A DNA stretch of 64,000 nucleotides, from contig NZ_JANDHW010000004.1 in assembly GCF_024330105.1 (NCBI RefSeq), positions 186,001-250,000 of the forward strand. The letters run 5' to 3'. The position numbers and the translations under genes were made by a program. Origin of the DNA: Coprobacter tertius. Lineage in GTDB: Bacteria > Bacteroidota > Bacteroidia > Bacteroidales > Coprobacteraceae. Position 1 is the first letter of the stretch. Each line of letters begins with the position of its first letter. The notes below the pieces were generated by a model. That model had not been told where the DNA came from and made no database searches. It was given only the letters and a program-made list of their open reading frames with translations. Below are positions 34,527-43,738 of this stretch, one piece after another.

Positions 34527-35501
34527 TTAACTTTCTCGATACATTAAATCGGCAGCTAAAGCCGATAAAGGAGAACGGTATTTATCCTCCACTTCTACCG
34601 CATCGAGTAAAACGGTGGCTTTATCGTAATATTCTTTCATTTTCTTTTCACAAAGCTCTTTAATCCCCAAACGATCGTATATAGCGGTTACAGCCCCTAT
34701 CTTTTCGGCAGGATTATAATCGGTACGTTTAAGCCAATCCTTCAAGAGTTCCATTTCCGTCCCACTTGCAAGGCGTAAAGCATTAATCAACATATACGTT
34801 TTTTTATTATTAAGGATATCCCCTCCTAATTTTTTCCCGAAAACTGCCGGGTCACCATAAACATCGAGATAATCGTCTTTTAGCTGAAATGCCAAACCGA
34901 TATTCTCGCCAAAACGGTATAACCGATCGGCATCAGCTGGTTCCGCATCGGCAATAATCGCCCCTATTTTCAAAGCTGCTCCCAACAATACCGCAGTCTT
35001 CAGACGAATCATATCCAAATATTCCTCCTCGGTTACATCATCCCGATGCTCAAACTCTATATCGTACTGCTGGCCTTCACATATTTCGAGAGCCGTTTTA
35101 GAAAATACGTCCAAAACCCGGCTCATATAACGTTCTGGTGTTTTCGCAATCTGACGATAAGCAATAATTTGCATGGCATCACCCGAAAGTATAGCACTAT
35201 TTTCATTCCAAACTTTATGTACAGTCGGTTTTCCACGGCGCACCTCGGCCTTATCCATCACATCATCGTGTAATAAGGTAAAATTATGGAAAATTTCGAT
35301 ACCTAAAGCAGGATGTATCGCCTGGCTGTAATCCAGACCGAACATTTCACAAGCCATCAGTGTCAGTAAGGGTCTTATACGCTTCCCACCCAAAGAAAGT
35401 TCGTATCTGACAGGTGCATATAACTCATCGGGTACTTTGGGATAAGGTAATTCGGATAAGGCTTTATTTATTATATCTATATATTGTTCTGTCGTCTTCA
35501 T
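34527..35501 (-). CDS. polyprenyl (trans-isoprenyl) diphosphate synthase
   Basis: A 324-residue enzyme from the ATG at 35501 (MKTTEQYIDIINKALSELPY). An in-frame ATG at 35531 falls in the promoter -7 box and is excluded. GGKRIRPLLTLMACEMFG, the first Asp-rich motif LLHDDVMDKAEVRRGKPTVH and the second LAFQLKDDYLDVYGD are intact, and the Lys of GGDILNNKKTYMLINAL is present. It condenses IPP with allylic diphosphates in the cytoplasm. The residues just before the first motif (FHNFTLLHDDVMD) include a Phe five residues upstream, typical of shorter-chain (C15-C20) enzymes, but chain length is uncertain. Confidence 0.88.
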   Translation of the reverse strand: MKTTEQYIDIINKALSELPYPKVPDELYAPVRYELSLGGKRIRPLLTLMACEMFGLDYSQAIHPALGIEIFHNFTLLHDDVMDKAEVRRGKPTVHKVWNENSAILSGDAMQIIAYRQIAKTPERYMSRVLDVFSKTALEICEGQQYDIEFEHRDDVTEEEYLDMIRLKTAVLLGAALKIGAIIADAEPADADRLYRFGENIGLAFQLKDDYLDVYGDPAVFGKKLGGDILNNKKTYMLINALRLASGTEMELLKDWLKRTDYNPAEKIGAVTAIYDRLGIKELCEKKMKEYYDKATVLLDAVEVEDKYRSPLSALAADLMYRES

Positions 35502-35528
35502 AAAACCGTTAACTATAATTGATGGATT

Positions 35529-35536
35529 CAAAGATA
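35529..35536 (-). promoter_or_regulatory. -7 box for the prenyl synthase - unknown - tatD unit
   Basis: The minus strand reads TATCTTTG, an exact TAnnTTTG match, 28 bases before the start at 35501. Confidence 0.5.
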
Positions 35537-35737
35537 TATTTTTTTTGCGACTTTAGGAAATGTCAACTTTTAAAATTGCGATTTTCATATCTGAAAAAGA
35601 ATCGGTTACAATTGTAAACAAATAATTTTACCGGCATTTATACTTCATAAACCTTTTTTCCGTTAGTATAAATAACACACGGATTTTTAATTTTTCAGAA
35701 AAAAATTCCGTGAATGCTCGAACTCAATTTAATGCGA

Positions 35738-36766
35738 ATGAACCGGATCTTTTTTTGCCTTTTGTGTTGTCTATTTTACAATTTACAAGGATGGAGCCAG
35801 GAAGGGAAATCGTCATACGATTTTCTTAATCTACCTGTTTCAACTCACGTAAACGCATTAGGAGGAAATAATATCTCGATCATTGAAGAAGATGTAGCGG
35901 TAACAAACCAAAATCCGGCATTACTGGGTCCGGAAATGGATCTTCAACTTAACCTAAATTACATGCGTTATGTAGCAGGCATAAATATTGCCGGCTTTAC
36001 CTTCGCTAAAGCGGCAGGAGACCGGGGCGCATGGGCTGCCGGATTACAATATCTCGGATATGGGGAAATGAAACTTACCGAACCGGATGGTTCCATCACC
36101 GGTAAATTCAATCCGAAGGATATAATCTTTAACGGTATATACTCGCATGACTTAAACGATCGCTGGCGAGGCGGAATAAATGCAAAATTGGTATATTCAC
36201 AATACGAGCAGTATTCTGCACTTGCTTTGTGCGTCGATTTGGGGGTAAATTATTACAATCCCGAAAAAGACCTGTCGATGTCGATACTCGTAAAAAATGC
36301 AGGAGGGCAGTTAAAACGATTTAATGATAAGTTCGAACGTATGCCTTGGGATATTCAACTGGGGCTTTCCAAAACCCTCGATCACGCCCCTTTCAGATTT
36401 TCTGTCACAGCACAGCATCTTACTCGTTGGAAACTGCCTTATACCTACCTCGATTCTAATCTCAACAATAACGAAGGAGACCTGAAAGAAAAAAATAACT
36501 TTGCTTCGAACCTTTTCAGACACCTTATATTTGCGGTGGATTATATTCCTTCTCAAAATCTGTATATCGCTATCGGATACAACTATAAAACACGTACCGA
36601 TATGAAATCATACAATCGTAACTTCCTTTCGGGATTTACGGCCGGTGCCGGTATAAAAGTAAGAATGTTCAGTATCGGAGCCTCTGTCGCTCAACACCAT
36701 AAGGGGGGGACATCTTTCATGTTTAATCTGAATACCAATCTCAACGATCTTCTCGGCTCTCGTTAA
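35738..36766 (+). CDS. porQ: PorQ: type IX secretion outer-membrane barrel protein
   Basis: A 342-residue protein from the ATG at 35738 (MNRIFFCLLCCLFYNLQGWS, signal peptide); ATGs at 35714 and 35732 are in frame. The mature N-terminus SSYDFLNLPVSTHVNALGGN, then AVTNQNPALLG, is the hallmark of PorQ in the PorV/FadL-like barrel group; the rest alternates in beta-barrel fashion (GINAKLVYSQYEQYSALALC; NLYIAIGYNYKTRTDMKSYN). PorQ, with PorU, PorV and PorZ, belongs to the attachment complex that processes T9SS cargo at the cell surface. In Porphyromonas gingivalis porQ is followed by cmk and ispH, as here apart from a WYL gene in between. Confidence 0.85.
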   Translation: MNRIFFCLLCCLFYNLQGWSQEGKSSYDFLNLPVSTHVNALGGNNISIIEEDVAVTNQNPALLGPEMDLQLNLNYMRYVAGINIAGFTFAKAAGDRGAWAAGLQYLGYGEMKLTEPDGSITGKFNPKDIIFNGIYSHDLNDRWRGGINAKLVYSQYEQYSALALCVDLGVNYYNPEKDLSMSILVKNAGGQLKRFNDKFERMPWDIQLGLSKTLDHAPFRFSVTAQHLTRWKLPYTYLDSNLNNNEGDLKEKNNFASNLFRHLIFAVDYIPSQNLYIAIGYNYKTRTDMKSYNRNFLSGFTAGAGIKVRMFSIGASVAQHHKGGTSFMFNLNTNLNDLLGSR

Positions 36767-36804
36767 AAAAATTATTTATGCCATTTTTCGGCATACCGCC
36801 CCGT

Positions 36805-36812
36805 TATTTTTG
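36805..36812 (+). promoter_or_regulatory. -7 box for the WYL regulator gene
   Basis: TATTTTTG matches TAnnTTTG, 27 bases before the start at 36839, with TTTT at 36784-36787 as a poor -33. Confidence 0.45.
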
Positions 36813-36838
36813 ATTCCGGAATTTAAATTAACCGGAAT

Positions 36839-37723
36839 ATGAACGTTTTAACACGCTTATATGAGACTTTATCACTTATAGATAAAATAAAAAATACTCC
36901 TTATTTATCTATCGAAGAACTGACACTCTTTATCAATTCACTTCGGGAAGATGGTCAAACATATTCGGTACGACAAGTAAAACAAAAAATCCGAGAGATA
37001 AAGATAAACTGGCATATTTCGATCGAATACAGTCGATACTATAAGGGTTATTACCTTCCTGCACAAGAAAACAGAGAGATACAAAGGATTACCGATGCCC
37101 TGTATGTTTTTTATGCATTGACGAATTCACCCGAAATCGTATTTCCGGAAAAACACATCGATGCGCAAAACAGGTATTTACCAGCTTTAGCAAAAGCCGT
37201 GACAAACCGATGTGAACTACAGTTCGATTATCATAGTTTTTCAAAAGAGACTTTCGAGATCAAAACGGTAGAACCGGTAGCTCTGAAAGAATCATATTCT
37301 CACTGGTATCTTTTAGGGAAATACCCCGGAAAAGAACGGCTGAGATCTTTTTCCCTCGATCGAATCAGAAACCCTAAGGTTACAGGTAGGATATACAAAC
37401 AACCCGCATCAGAGAATATAGAAAATTTATTTGCCGACAGCTTCGGGATGTTTTCAGGCAAACAATATCCGGCAGAAGACGTTATACTGTCGTTCGACTC
37501 CCTTACCGGAAAATATCTGAAGAACAAACCCTTGCATCACTCACAAACCGTTCTCTGCGATATACCGGGCCAATTTGTCGTTCAACTCCACGTTCGCATT
37601 ACTCCCGATTTTATTTCGGAATTAATGTCGCACGCAGAATCGTTACAAGTAATACATCCTGTTTCATTAAAAAAACGTATTACGGAGGTATTTGCAATGG
37701 GTATCGTGCGTAACCGTTTTTAA
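36839..37723 (+). CDS. WYL-domain transcriptional regulator
   Basis: A 294-residue protein. Residues 1-80 form a helical N-terminal domain that is probably DNA-binding ([20 protein letters not shown]), though it is not a textbook HTH_11 domain. The WYL domain lies at about 120-185: [40 protein letters not shown], with the aromatic-Tyr-Leu core as WYL in HWYLLG. A WCX-like C-terminal extension follows ([20 protein letters not shown]). WYL proteins sense ligands, including nucleic acid, and often control defence or stress genes. Here it sits alone between porQ and cmk; no defence genes adjoin it, and its target is unknown. Confidence 0.82.
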   Translation: MNVLTRLYETLSLIDKIKNTPYLSIEELTLFINSLREDGQTYSVRQVKQKIREIKINWHISIEYSRYYKGYYLPAQENREIQRITDALYVFYALTNSPEIVFPEKHIDAQNRYLPALAKAVTNRCELQFDYHSFSKETFEIKTVEPVALKESYSHWYLLGKYPGKERLRSFSLDRIRNPKVTGRIYKQPASENIENLFADSFGMFSGKQYPAEDVILSFDSLTGKYLKNKPLHHSQTVLCDIPGQFVVQLHVRITPDFISELMSHAESLQVIHPVSLKKRITEVFAMGIVRNRF

Positions 37724-37768
37724 TAAAAAAGTAAAACTTAAAATCGGACAATTTCTGACTGGAATTTA

Positions 37769-37776
37769 TATCTTTG
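37769..37776 (+). promoter_or_regulatory. -7 box for cmk
   Basis: TATCTTTG matches TAnnTTTG, 62 bases before the ATG at 37839. Its position shows that the 49 extra codons possible from an ATG at 37692 are not translated from this promoter. Confidence 0.5.
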
Positions 37777-37838
37777 CCGACAGGTTAATGATTTATTACA
37801 TTTCTCTTTCGCGCCTTTTCACAATAATTGAAACGAAT

Positions 37839-38534
37839 ATGAACGCAAATAATAACATAGTAATCGCAATCGACGGTTTCTCATCTTGCGGAAAAAGTAC
37901 GATGGCAAAGGAGTTAGCGAAAAAATTAGGTTATATTTATATCGACAGCGGAGCTATGTACAGAGCCGTAACCTTATTTTGCATACAAAACGGTTTAGTG
38001 ACAAACGGTGTTATCGATGAAGACCGTTTAAAAGACGAAATGAGAAATATTAAAATCGAATTCAGAATAAATTCCGAAGGACGTCCCGAAACTTACCTGA
38101 ACGATAAAAACGTAGAACAAGAAATACGAAGTATGCAAGTATCCAATCTGGTAAGTCCGGTAAGTGCAATCGGATTTGTAAGAGAAGCGATGACACGCCT
38201 GCAACAGGACATGGGTCGTCGAAAAGGGATTGTCATGGATGGCCGAGATATCGGAACTACCGTTTTTCCAAATGCCGAATTAAAAATATTCGTTACTGCA
38301 TCATCCGACACACGGGCCAAAAGAAGGCTCGAAGAAATGCTGCGAAAAGGACAAACCGCTACTTACGATGAGGTACTCAAAAATGTAGAAGAACGGGATT
38401 ATATCGATCAGCACAGAACTGTAAGTCCTCTGCGTAAAGCTGATGACGCTATTCTGCTCGACAATTCGCATATGACTCTCGAGCAACAGGATCAATGGTT
38501 GTACAATGAATACTTAAAAGCAGTAAAAAAGTAA
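37839..38534 (+). CDS. cmk: cytidylate kinase
   Basis: A 231-residue (d)CMP kinase starting [20 protein letters not shown]. The P-loop is [10 protein letters not shown], where standard Cmk has DGPAGSGKST; the Cys in the loop is slightly unusual. The NMP site [11 protein letters not shown] and [20 protein letters not shown] are intact. It phosphorylates CMP and dCMP in nucleotide metabolism. An upstream in-frame ATG would add 49 residues with no family likeness and lies inside the WYL gene. The next gene, ispH, follows after 9 bases. Confidence 0.93.
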   Translation: MNANNNIVIAIDGFSSCGKSTMAKELAKKLGYIYIDSGAMYRAVTLFCIQNGLVTNGVIDEDRLKDEMRNIKIEFRINSEGRPETYLNDKNVEQEIRSMQVSNLVSPVSAIGFVREAMTRLQQDMGRRKGIVMDGRDIGTTVFPNAELKIFVTASSDTRAKRRLEEMLRKGQTATYDEVLKNVEERDYIDQHRTVSPLRKADDAILLDNSHMTLEQQDQWLYNEYLKAVKK

Positions 38535-38543
38535 ATATTCTTT

Positions 38544-39413
38544 ATGGTAAAAATCGAGATCGACAGCGGATCCGGATTCTGTTTCGGTGTAGTTAACGCC
38601 ATAAAAAAAGCAGAAGAAGAGCTCAATAAAAGCGGGATATTGTACTGCCTTGGAGACATTGTGCACAACAACCATGAAGTCGACCGGTTAAAAGCCAAAG
38701 GCCTCATTACTATCGACCACGAAAAGTTAAAAGAATTGCATGATGTTAAGGTCCTCTTACGTGCTCACGGAGAACCTCCTGAAACTTACCGTATCGCCCG
38801 GGAGAATCGCATCGAGATCATCGACGCCACTTGTCCTGTCGTTCTGCAACTGCAAAAAAAAATAAAAGAATCATATAAAGATACCGACAAAACTAACAGT
38901 CAGATCGTTATTTACGGAAAACCGGGGCATGCCGAAGTAAATGGTCTTGTCGGACAAACAGATGGAAAGGCTACCATTATAGAAGGAATAGAAGACCTCA
39001 CGAAGATAAACTTCGATCAGGAAATACGGCTCTATTCGCAAACAACTAAATCGGTAGAAGGTTTTAAACATATTGTTTCTGAAATAAACCGAAAGAAAAA
39101 AGAAGGAACTTCTTTCCTATTTTACGATACCATCTGCCGCCAAGTAGCCAACCGCATTCCGAACATTCGGGACTTTGCACGAAAACACGAGCTCATTCTT
39201 TTCGTAAGCGGGAAAAAAAGTTCGAACGGAAGAGTTCTTTTCGAAGAATGTCTAAGTGTAAACCCTCAATCGAAACTCGTTTCCAATAAAGACGAAATCG
39301 AGGAAAGTTGGCTCGAAGGGAAACGAAGTATAGGTATTTGTGGAGCCACATCTACCCCTAAATGGCTTATGGAAGACGTATATGAATTTTTAAAATCGAA
39401 ATTACAGGATTAA
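38544..39413 (+). CDS. ispH: 4-hydroxy-3-methylbut-2-enyl diphosphate reductase
   Basis: A 289-residue iron-sulfur enzyme of the last step of the MEP isoprenoid pathway. All three cluster cysteines are present: Cys-13 (SGFCFGVVNAI), Cys-97 (IDATCPVVLQL) and Cys-198 (YDTICRQVANR), together with the conserved RAHGEPPE loop and GKPGHAEVNGLVGQ. It makes IPP and DMAPP in the cytoplasm, feeding the prenyl synthase encoded 3 kb away. It overlaps no gene but is only 9 bases from cmk, and forms one unit with it. A rare extra Cys lies near the C-terminus (GICGATSTP). Confidence 0.94.
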   Translation: MVKIEIDSGSGFCFGVVNAIKKAEEELNKSGILYCLGDIVHNNHEVDRLKAKGLITIDHEKLKELHDVKVLLRAHGEPPETYRIARENRIEIIDATCPVVLQLQKKIKESYKDTDKTNSQIVIYGKPGHAEVNGLVGQTDGKATIIEGIEDLTKINFDQEIRLYSQTTKSVEGFKHIVSEINRKKKEGTSFLFYDTICRQVANRIPNIRDFARKHELILFVSGKKSSNGRVLFEECLSVNPQSKLVSNKDEIEESWLEGKRSIGICGATSTPKWLMEDVYEFLKSKLQD

Positions 39414-39446
39414 AGGTAAAAGAGATTATAACTGAATATTAATTTG

Positions 39447-39454
39447 TATTTTTG
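39447..39454 (+). promoter_or_regulatory. -7 box for pfkA
   Basis: TATTTTTG matches TAnnTTTG, 36 bases before the ATG at 39490. Confidence 0.5.
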
Positions 39455-39489
39455 CTGCAAATTAATGGTTCGCAAAATTTTTAATTATT

Positions 39490-40470
39490 ATGGCAAAAGC
39501 TAAATGTATCGGCATTCTTACTTCCGGAGGCGACGCTCCCGGAATGAACGCAGCCATTCGTGCGGTCACCAGAGCCGCAATTTATAACGGATTCGAAGTA
39601 AAAGGTATTTACAGAGGATATAAAGGATTGCTTACCGACGAAATACAAACTTTTAAAACCCAAAACGTCAGTAATATCATACAGCAGGGCGGAACGATTT
39701 TAAAAACAGCACGTTGTAAAGAATTCGAAACACCCGAAGGACGACAACTGGCATACGATACTCTGGTAAAGGAAAAAATAGATTCTCTTGTCGTCATCGG
39801 AGGAGACGGAACCCTTACCGGAGCCCGTATATTCGCCAATGAACATAACTTCCCTATCGTAGGTCTTCCCGGAACAATCGATAACGATCTTTACGGCACC
39901 GATACGACTATCGGATATGACACTGCCCTGAACACCATTATGGAAGCTGTTGATAAAATAAGGGACACGGCTACTTCTCACGAACGATTATTTTTTATAG
40001 AAGTAATGGGCCGTGATGCAGGTTTTCTGGCATTGAACGGAGCCATTGCATCGGGTGCTGAAGCCGCGATCATTCCTGAAATTGCGACAGAAGTCGACCA
40101 ATTGGCAGAACTGATTAAAAACGGATTTAGAAAATCGAAAAACAGTAGTATCGTTCTCGTTGCCGAAAGCCCGAGTACCGGAGGAGCCATGCAATTGGCC
40201 GAACGGGTAAAAAACGAATATCCGCAATATGACGTCCGGGTTTCTATTTTAGGTCATCTCCAGCGAGGAGGATCTCCCTCGGCCAACGACCGTATCTTAG
40301 CTAGCCGTATGGGTGCAGCTGCTATCGATGCTATTCTCGAAGATCAGAGAAATGTAATGATCGGAATACGTAATGACCAAATCGAATACGTTCCGTTTAA
40401 CAAAGCAATCAAAAACGACAAACCCATTAACCGGGAATTATTAAATACATTACGTATTCTTTCGATATAA
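39490..40470 (+). CDS. pfkA: ATP-dependent 6-phosphofructokinase
   Basis: A 326-residue enzyme of bacterial PfkA length. [19 protein letters not shown] holds the ATP-site glycines (Gly-Gly-Asp, not the Gly-Asp-x of PPi enzymes); GGDGTLTGA is the Mg-ATP loop with Gly before Thr as in ATP-dependent forms; catalytic [20 protein letters not shown], substrate-binding [12 protein letters not shown] and [15 protein letters not shown] complete it. It commits fructose-6-phosphate to glycolysis. It has its own promoter and terminator. Confidence 0.95.
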   Translation: MAKAKCIGILTSGGDAPGMNAAIRAVTRAAIYNGFEVKGIYRGYKGLLTDEIQTFKTQNVSNIIQQGGTILKTARCKEFETPEGRQLAYDTLVKEKIDSLVVIGGDGTLTGARIFANEHNFPIVGLPGTIDNDLYGTDTTIGYDTALNTIMEAVDKIRDTATSHERLFFIEVMGRDAGFLALNGAIASGAEAAIIPEIATEVDQLAELIKNGFRKSKNSSIVLVAESPSTGGAMQLAERVKNEYPQYDVRVSILGHLQRGGSPSANDRILASRMGAAAIDAILEDQRNVMIGIRNDQIEYVPFNKAIKNDKPINRELLNTLRILSI

Positions 40471-40490
40471 AAGAAACCTGGTAAAAAAAT

Positions 40491-40540
40491 AAAAGAATAT
40501 CTTCCAGGCCCTTTAAAAGCTGAAGATATTCTTTTTTCTT
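40491..40540 (+). terminator. terminator of pfkA
   Basis: Perfect 14-bp stem 40491-40504 / 40522-40535 with a 17-base loop and a T-rich end. Confidence 0.75.
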
Positions 40541-40578
40541 TATATTTCAGATTATATTCCCTTAAAAACCTACCGACT

Positions 40579-43431
40579 ATGAATAAACTTTACTCCCGCT
40601 TGTTTTCAACGGCCTTTTTGCTGTTTCTGGTCCTTGTATCTTATGCCCAAATACCTTCGGGATACTATTATCCGGCCTACGGAAAAAAAGGAGCCGAACT
40701 TAAAACAGCTCTGCATCTGATCATACGGGAAGCTCATATGCTTGCATACGGAGCCGGTCCCGGAGCGACATGGGACGGTTTCTCTCATACCGACCGTAGA
40801 GATGACGGATCGGTTTACGACATGTATTCCGACATACATAGGGAATTCGATGGGACTAATGGTGTTAATGGTATGCATATAGAACATTCTTTACCAAATA
40901 GCTGGTGGGGAGGTATACACAATAATGCCTTCAACGACTTACACCATTTATATCCGGCAGACGCAACGATAAACATTTCTAAAAGTAACAATCCTCTTGG
41001 TATCGTCACCGGAAAACCATTACAAGATAACGGGGTAAGTAAAACCGGAAAAAATGGATTTGGAACTGTATATACCGGTAATTGTTTCGAACCGGCCGAT
41101 GAATACAAAGGAGATTTTGCACGTTCGTACCTTTATATGGTCACAGCTTATGAAGATTTCGCTCCGATTTGGAACAGTCCCATGATAATTCCGAACAGTA
41201 CCTATCCGGTATGGGAAAAATGGGCGATCGATTTACTGATGAGTTGGGACAAAAAAGATATAGTCAGCGATAAAGAACTGAAACGTACTGAAGAAGTATA
41301 TAAAATTCAGGGAAACCGGAACCCATTTATCGACTACCCCGAACTGGTTGATTATATCTGGGGAGATAAAACAGATCAGGTATTTCCGTTCCCTGAAATT
41401 ACCGAGCCTACTATTATTACTCCGAGAACAGGAAAAGAAATCGATTTCGGACTATTGCTCAAAGGTAACAGCAAACAGCTGTCATTAGATATTCAAGCTC
41501 TTTGTCTGACTTCTCCCCTTCATCTGGAATGGAAAAATGCAACCGAACGACTCTCTCTTTCAAAAAATGAAATTCCGGTAAACGAGGCTTCTGCCGGGAC
41601 CAGCGTCGTTATAACGTATTCGGCCGTAGAAGACGGATATAATACCGATACATTACTCATCAGTAGCGATGGCATAGCCACTCCCGTAATGGTAAAAATA
41701 CAGAGTGGGTGCAGTTCCGATTTTATGGTATTACCCGTAGAAAAAATATCGGCAACAGATGCTACTCTTACCTGGATGAACCATCCTGAGGCTACCCAAT
41801 ACAGTGTAGACGTATATCAGGGAAACCTACAATCGGGAGATTTAATGATCTCATCTTATATCGAAGGCAGCAGTAACAATAAAGCAATAGAAATATATAA
41901 CGGAACCGGAGAAGATGTAAACTTGTCGAAATACAGTCTGCGAAAACAGACCAACGGTGACGGGGAATTCCTCGCTGAATATAAAATGACCGGTATTTTG
42001 GCCGACGGGCAATCTTATCTGCTTGTTGCCGCGAATTGCAGTAACGAAGCATTACTTTCTCAAAGCGACGTACTGGTTCCTTCGACCAATTCCAGTCCCC
42101 TCTCATTTAACGGAAACGATGCAGTTGGTCTTTATCATAACGGCATACTTATCGATATGGTGGGTATCGTCGATGGGGGCAACGATAATTATTGGGGACA
42201 GGATGTCACTCTTACCCGAAAACAAGAAATAACAATGCCATCGATAAAATACATTGAAAGCGAATGGGATAGTTATCCGGTCGATTATTTCGATGCGATC
42301 GGAACCCATAAAATTACATTCGACCAAGATCAGCATTTTATTTTACAAGGAAGTAAGAGCGTAAGTAACCAAATAAATATAAAAAACCTCGAACCGCTAC
42401 AGCAATACAGTTTCAAGGTAAGCGCTATCACACCCTCAGGCAATATCCTTTCAGAAAATTCAGTACGATTCACAACATCGCCTCTATCTGCACCGGAAGC
42501 TCTCGAAGCGACCGGCATCGCCTCCGATTCTTTTAAGGCAAACTGGGATCCGACCCCGGAAACCGACGAATACCGAATCGATCTGTTTACACTGACAGGA
42601 AATGGAGAAAAAACGGATGAATATGATTTCAATACAGTTGTAAACGGAAAACCCCTTCCCGAAGGTTGGACCGGAACCGTTAGCGGGAGTTATACTTCGA
42701 CAACCAATTCGGGAAAATCTCCAAACTCATTGGGGTTCAAGAATGACACCGAATATATACAAAGTACCGAATACGCAAGTCCGATTAGCAAATTATCGTT
42801 CTTCTATGGATTTGTTTCGGCAGGAGAAGGATCGCATTTTACTGTAGAACTTCTGAAAAATAACGCCTGGACACTGGTTGAAACCGTGCAATACGAAACC
42901 GGTAAAAAAACTTGGGAACAATCTTTTACAGAAGAAGAAAATGTAAAAGCATTCAGAATCACTTACTACAAAACCAAAGGAAATTTTTTCATCGATGACG
43001 TATCGGTAACTTACGGAAATTCCCAGTTGAACTATATTGTCGAAAAACTACCTGTTACAGGAAATAACTATTCCTTCACCGGACTAAATGAAAAGACAAC
43101 TTATTATTATCGTGTATTCGCAGCTTCAGGTGATCTCTTGTCAGAAGCCAGTGAAACGATTTCGGTAACGACTACCGACGCATCGGGTATCGAAACCGAT
43201 ATACTCGGAAATTCCGTTATCTATACATACGGCGGAAACATAATCATCGACGGATTGCAAGGAAATGAACACATCACGATCTTCAACCTTTCGGGAAATC
43301 TTATTACAAATATATCTGCCGGTAATATTCAAGTAAAATACACGGTAAATACTCCGGGGATTTATCTCGTACGCATACAATCGGGCAAACAATGTATAAC
43401 ACGCAAAGTAGCCATATCGGGAATTAATTGA
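40579..43431 (+). CDS. secreted endonuclease I-type nuclease with LTD, FN3 and T9SS sorting domains
   Basis: A 950-residue exported protein. A signal peptide covers 1-23. Residues about 30-275 are an endonuclease I (EndA/NucM) domain: MHIEHSLPNSWWGG, FNDLHHLYPADATINISKSN with the metal/catalytic His residues. A short beta domain follows. Then come two fibronectin-III-like domains, each apparently split: 385-414 plus 584-634 with a lamin-tail domain inserted (about 420-570, EIYNGTGEDVNLSKYSLR), and 637-674 plus 818-868 with a jelly-roll module inserted (about 676-815, ending FFIDDVSVTYG). Residues 873-950 form a T9SS type A sorting domain (GNIIIDGLQGNEHITIFN; PGIYLVRIQSGKQ). It probably degrades extracellular DNA at the surface. 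Confidence 0.88.
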   Translation: MNKLYSRLFSTAFLLFLVLVSYAQIPSGYYYPAYGKKGAELKTALHLIIREAHMLAYGAGPGATWDGFSHTDRRDDGSVYDMYSDIHREFDGTNGVNGMHIEHSLPNSWWGGIHNNAFNDLHHLYPADATINISKSNNPLGIVTGKPLQDNGVSKTGKNGFGTVYTGNCFEPADEYKGDFARSYLYMVTAYEDFAPIWNSPMIIPNSTYPVWEKWAIDLLMSWDKKDIVSDKELKRTEEVYKIQGNRNPFIDYPELVDYIWGDKTDQVFPFPEITEPTIITPRTGKEIDFGLLLKGNSKQLSLDIQALCLTSPLHLEWKNATERLSLSKNEIPVNEASAGTSVVITYSAVEDGYNTDTLLISSDGIATPVMVKIQSGCSSDFMVLPVEKISATDATLTWMNHPEATQYSVDVYQGNLQSGDLMISSYIEGSSNNKAIEIYNGTGEDVNLSKYSLRKQTNGDGEFLAEYKMTGILADGQSYLLVAANCSNEALLSQSDVLVPSTNSSPLSFNGNDAVGLYHNGILIDMVGIVDGGNDNYWGQDVTLTRKQEITMPSIKYIESEWDSYPVDYFDAIGTHKITFDQDQHFILQGSKSVSNQINIKNLEPLQQYSFKVSAITPSGNILSENSVRFTTSPLSAPEALEATGIASDSFKANWDPTPETDEYRIDLFTLTGNGEKTDEYDFNTVVNGKPLPEGWTGTVSGSYTSTTNSGKSPNSLGFKNDTEYIQSTEYASPISKLSFFYGFVSAGEGSHFTVELLKNNAWTLVETVQYETGKKTWEQSFTEEENVKAFRITYYKTKGNFFIDDVSVTYGNSQLNYIVEKLPVTGNNYSFTGLNEKTTYYYRVFAASGDLLSEASETISVTTTDASGIETDILGNSVIYTYGGNIIIDGLQGNEHITIFNLSGNLITNISAGNIQVKYTVNTPGIYLVRIQSGKQCITRKVAISGIN

Positions 43432-43454
43432 ATTTAATTCTTCCTGAAAACCCC

Positions 43455-43502
43455 AAAATCGGCAACAAGAAAAAAGATTTCCTTGTTGCCGATTTTTTTT
43501 AA
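43455..43502 (+). terminator. terminator of the endonuclease gene
   Basis: Perfect 15-bp stem 43455-43469 / 43482-43496 followed by further Ts. Confidence 0.8.
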
Positions 43503-43709
43503 GAATACCGCCCACCGCATTTACATCTGATTATATTTCAAAAAAAGGGACAAAACTCCTCTAAATATTTTCATTTCATCCGATATATTTATAAAACTTT
43601 CACATAAAAGAAATCAGATAAATTTTTATTTCTTTTGTTATTCATGTAAATACAATTCCTGAAGGCCAAATTCAGCAGCAAACCATAGTTCTTTTTGAAT
43701 TATTTTTTT

Positions 43710-43717
43710 TAAGTTTG
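43710..43717 (+). promoter_or_regulatory. -7 box for spoT
   Basis: TAAGTTTG matches TAnnTTTG. The TTG at 43715 lies in the box and cannot be the start; ATGs at 43739 or 43745 are best placed. Confidence 0.5.
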
Positions 43718-43738
43718 CTGATTATGTATAACCCGGGC

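Larger units (their letters stand above)
43432..43738. other. intergenic region before spoT
   Basis: Holds the endonuclease terminator (43455-43502), an AT-rich 9-bp hairpin 43606-43614 / 43628-43636 of unclear meaning, and the spoT -7 box (43710-43717). Confidence 0.5.
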
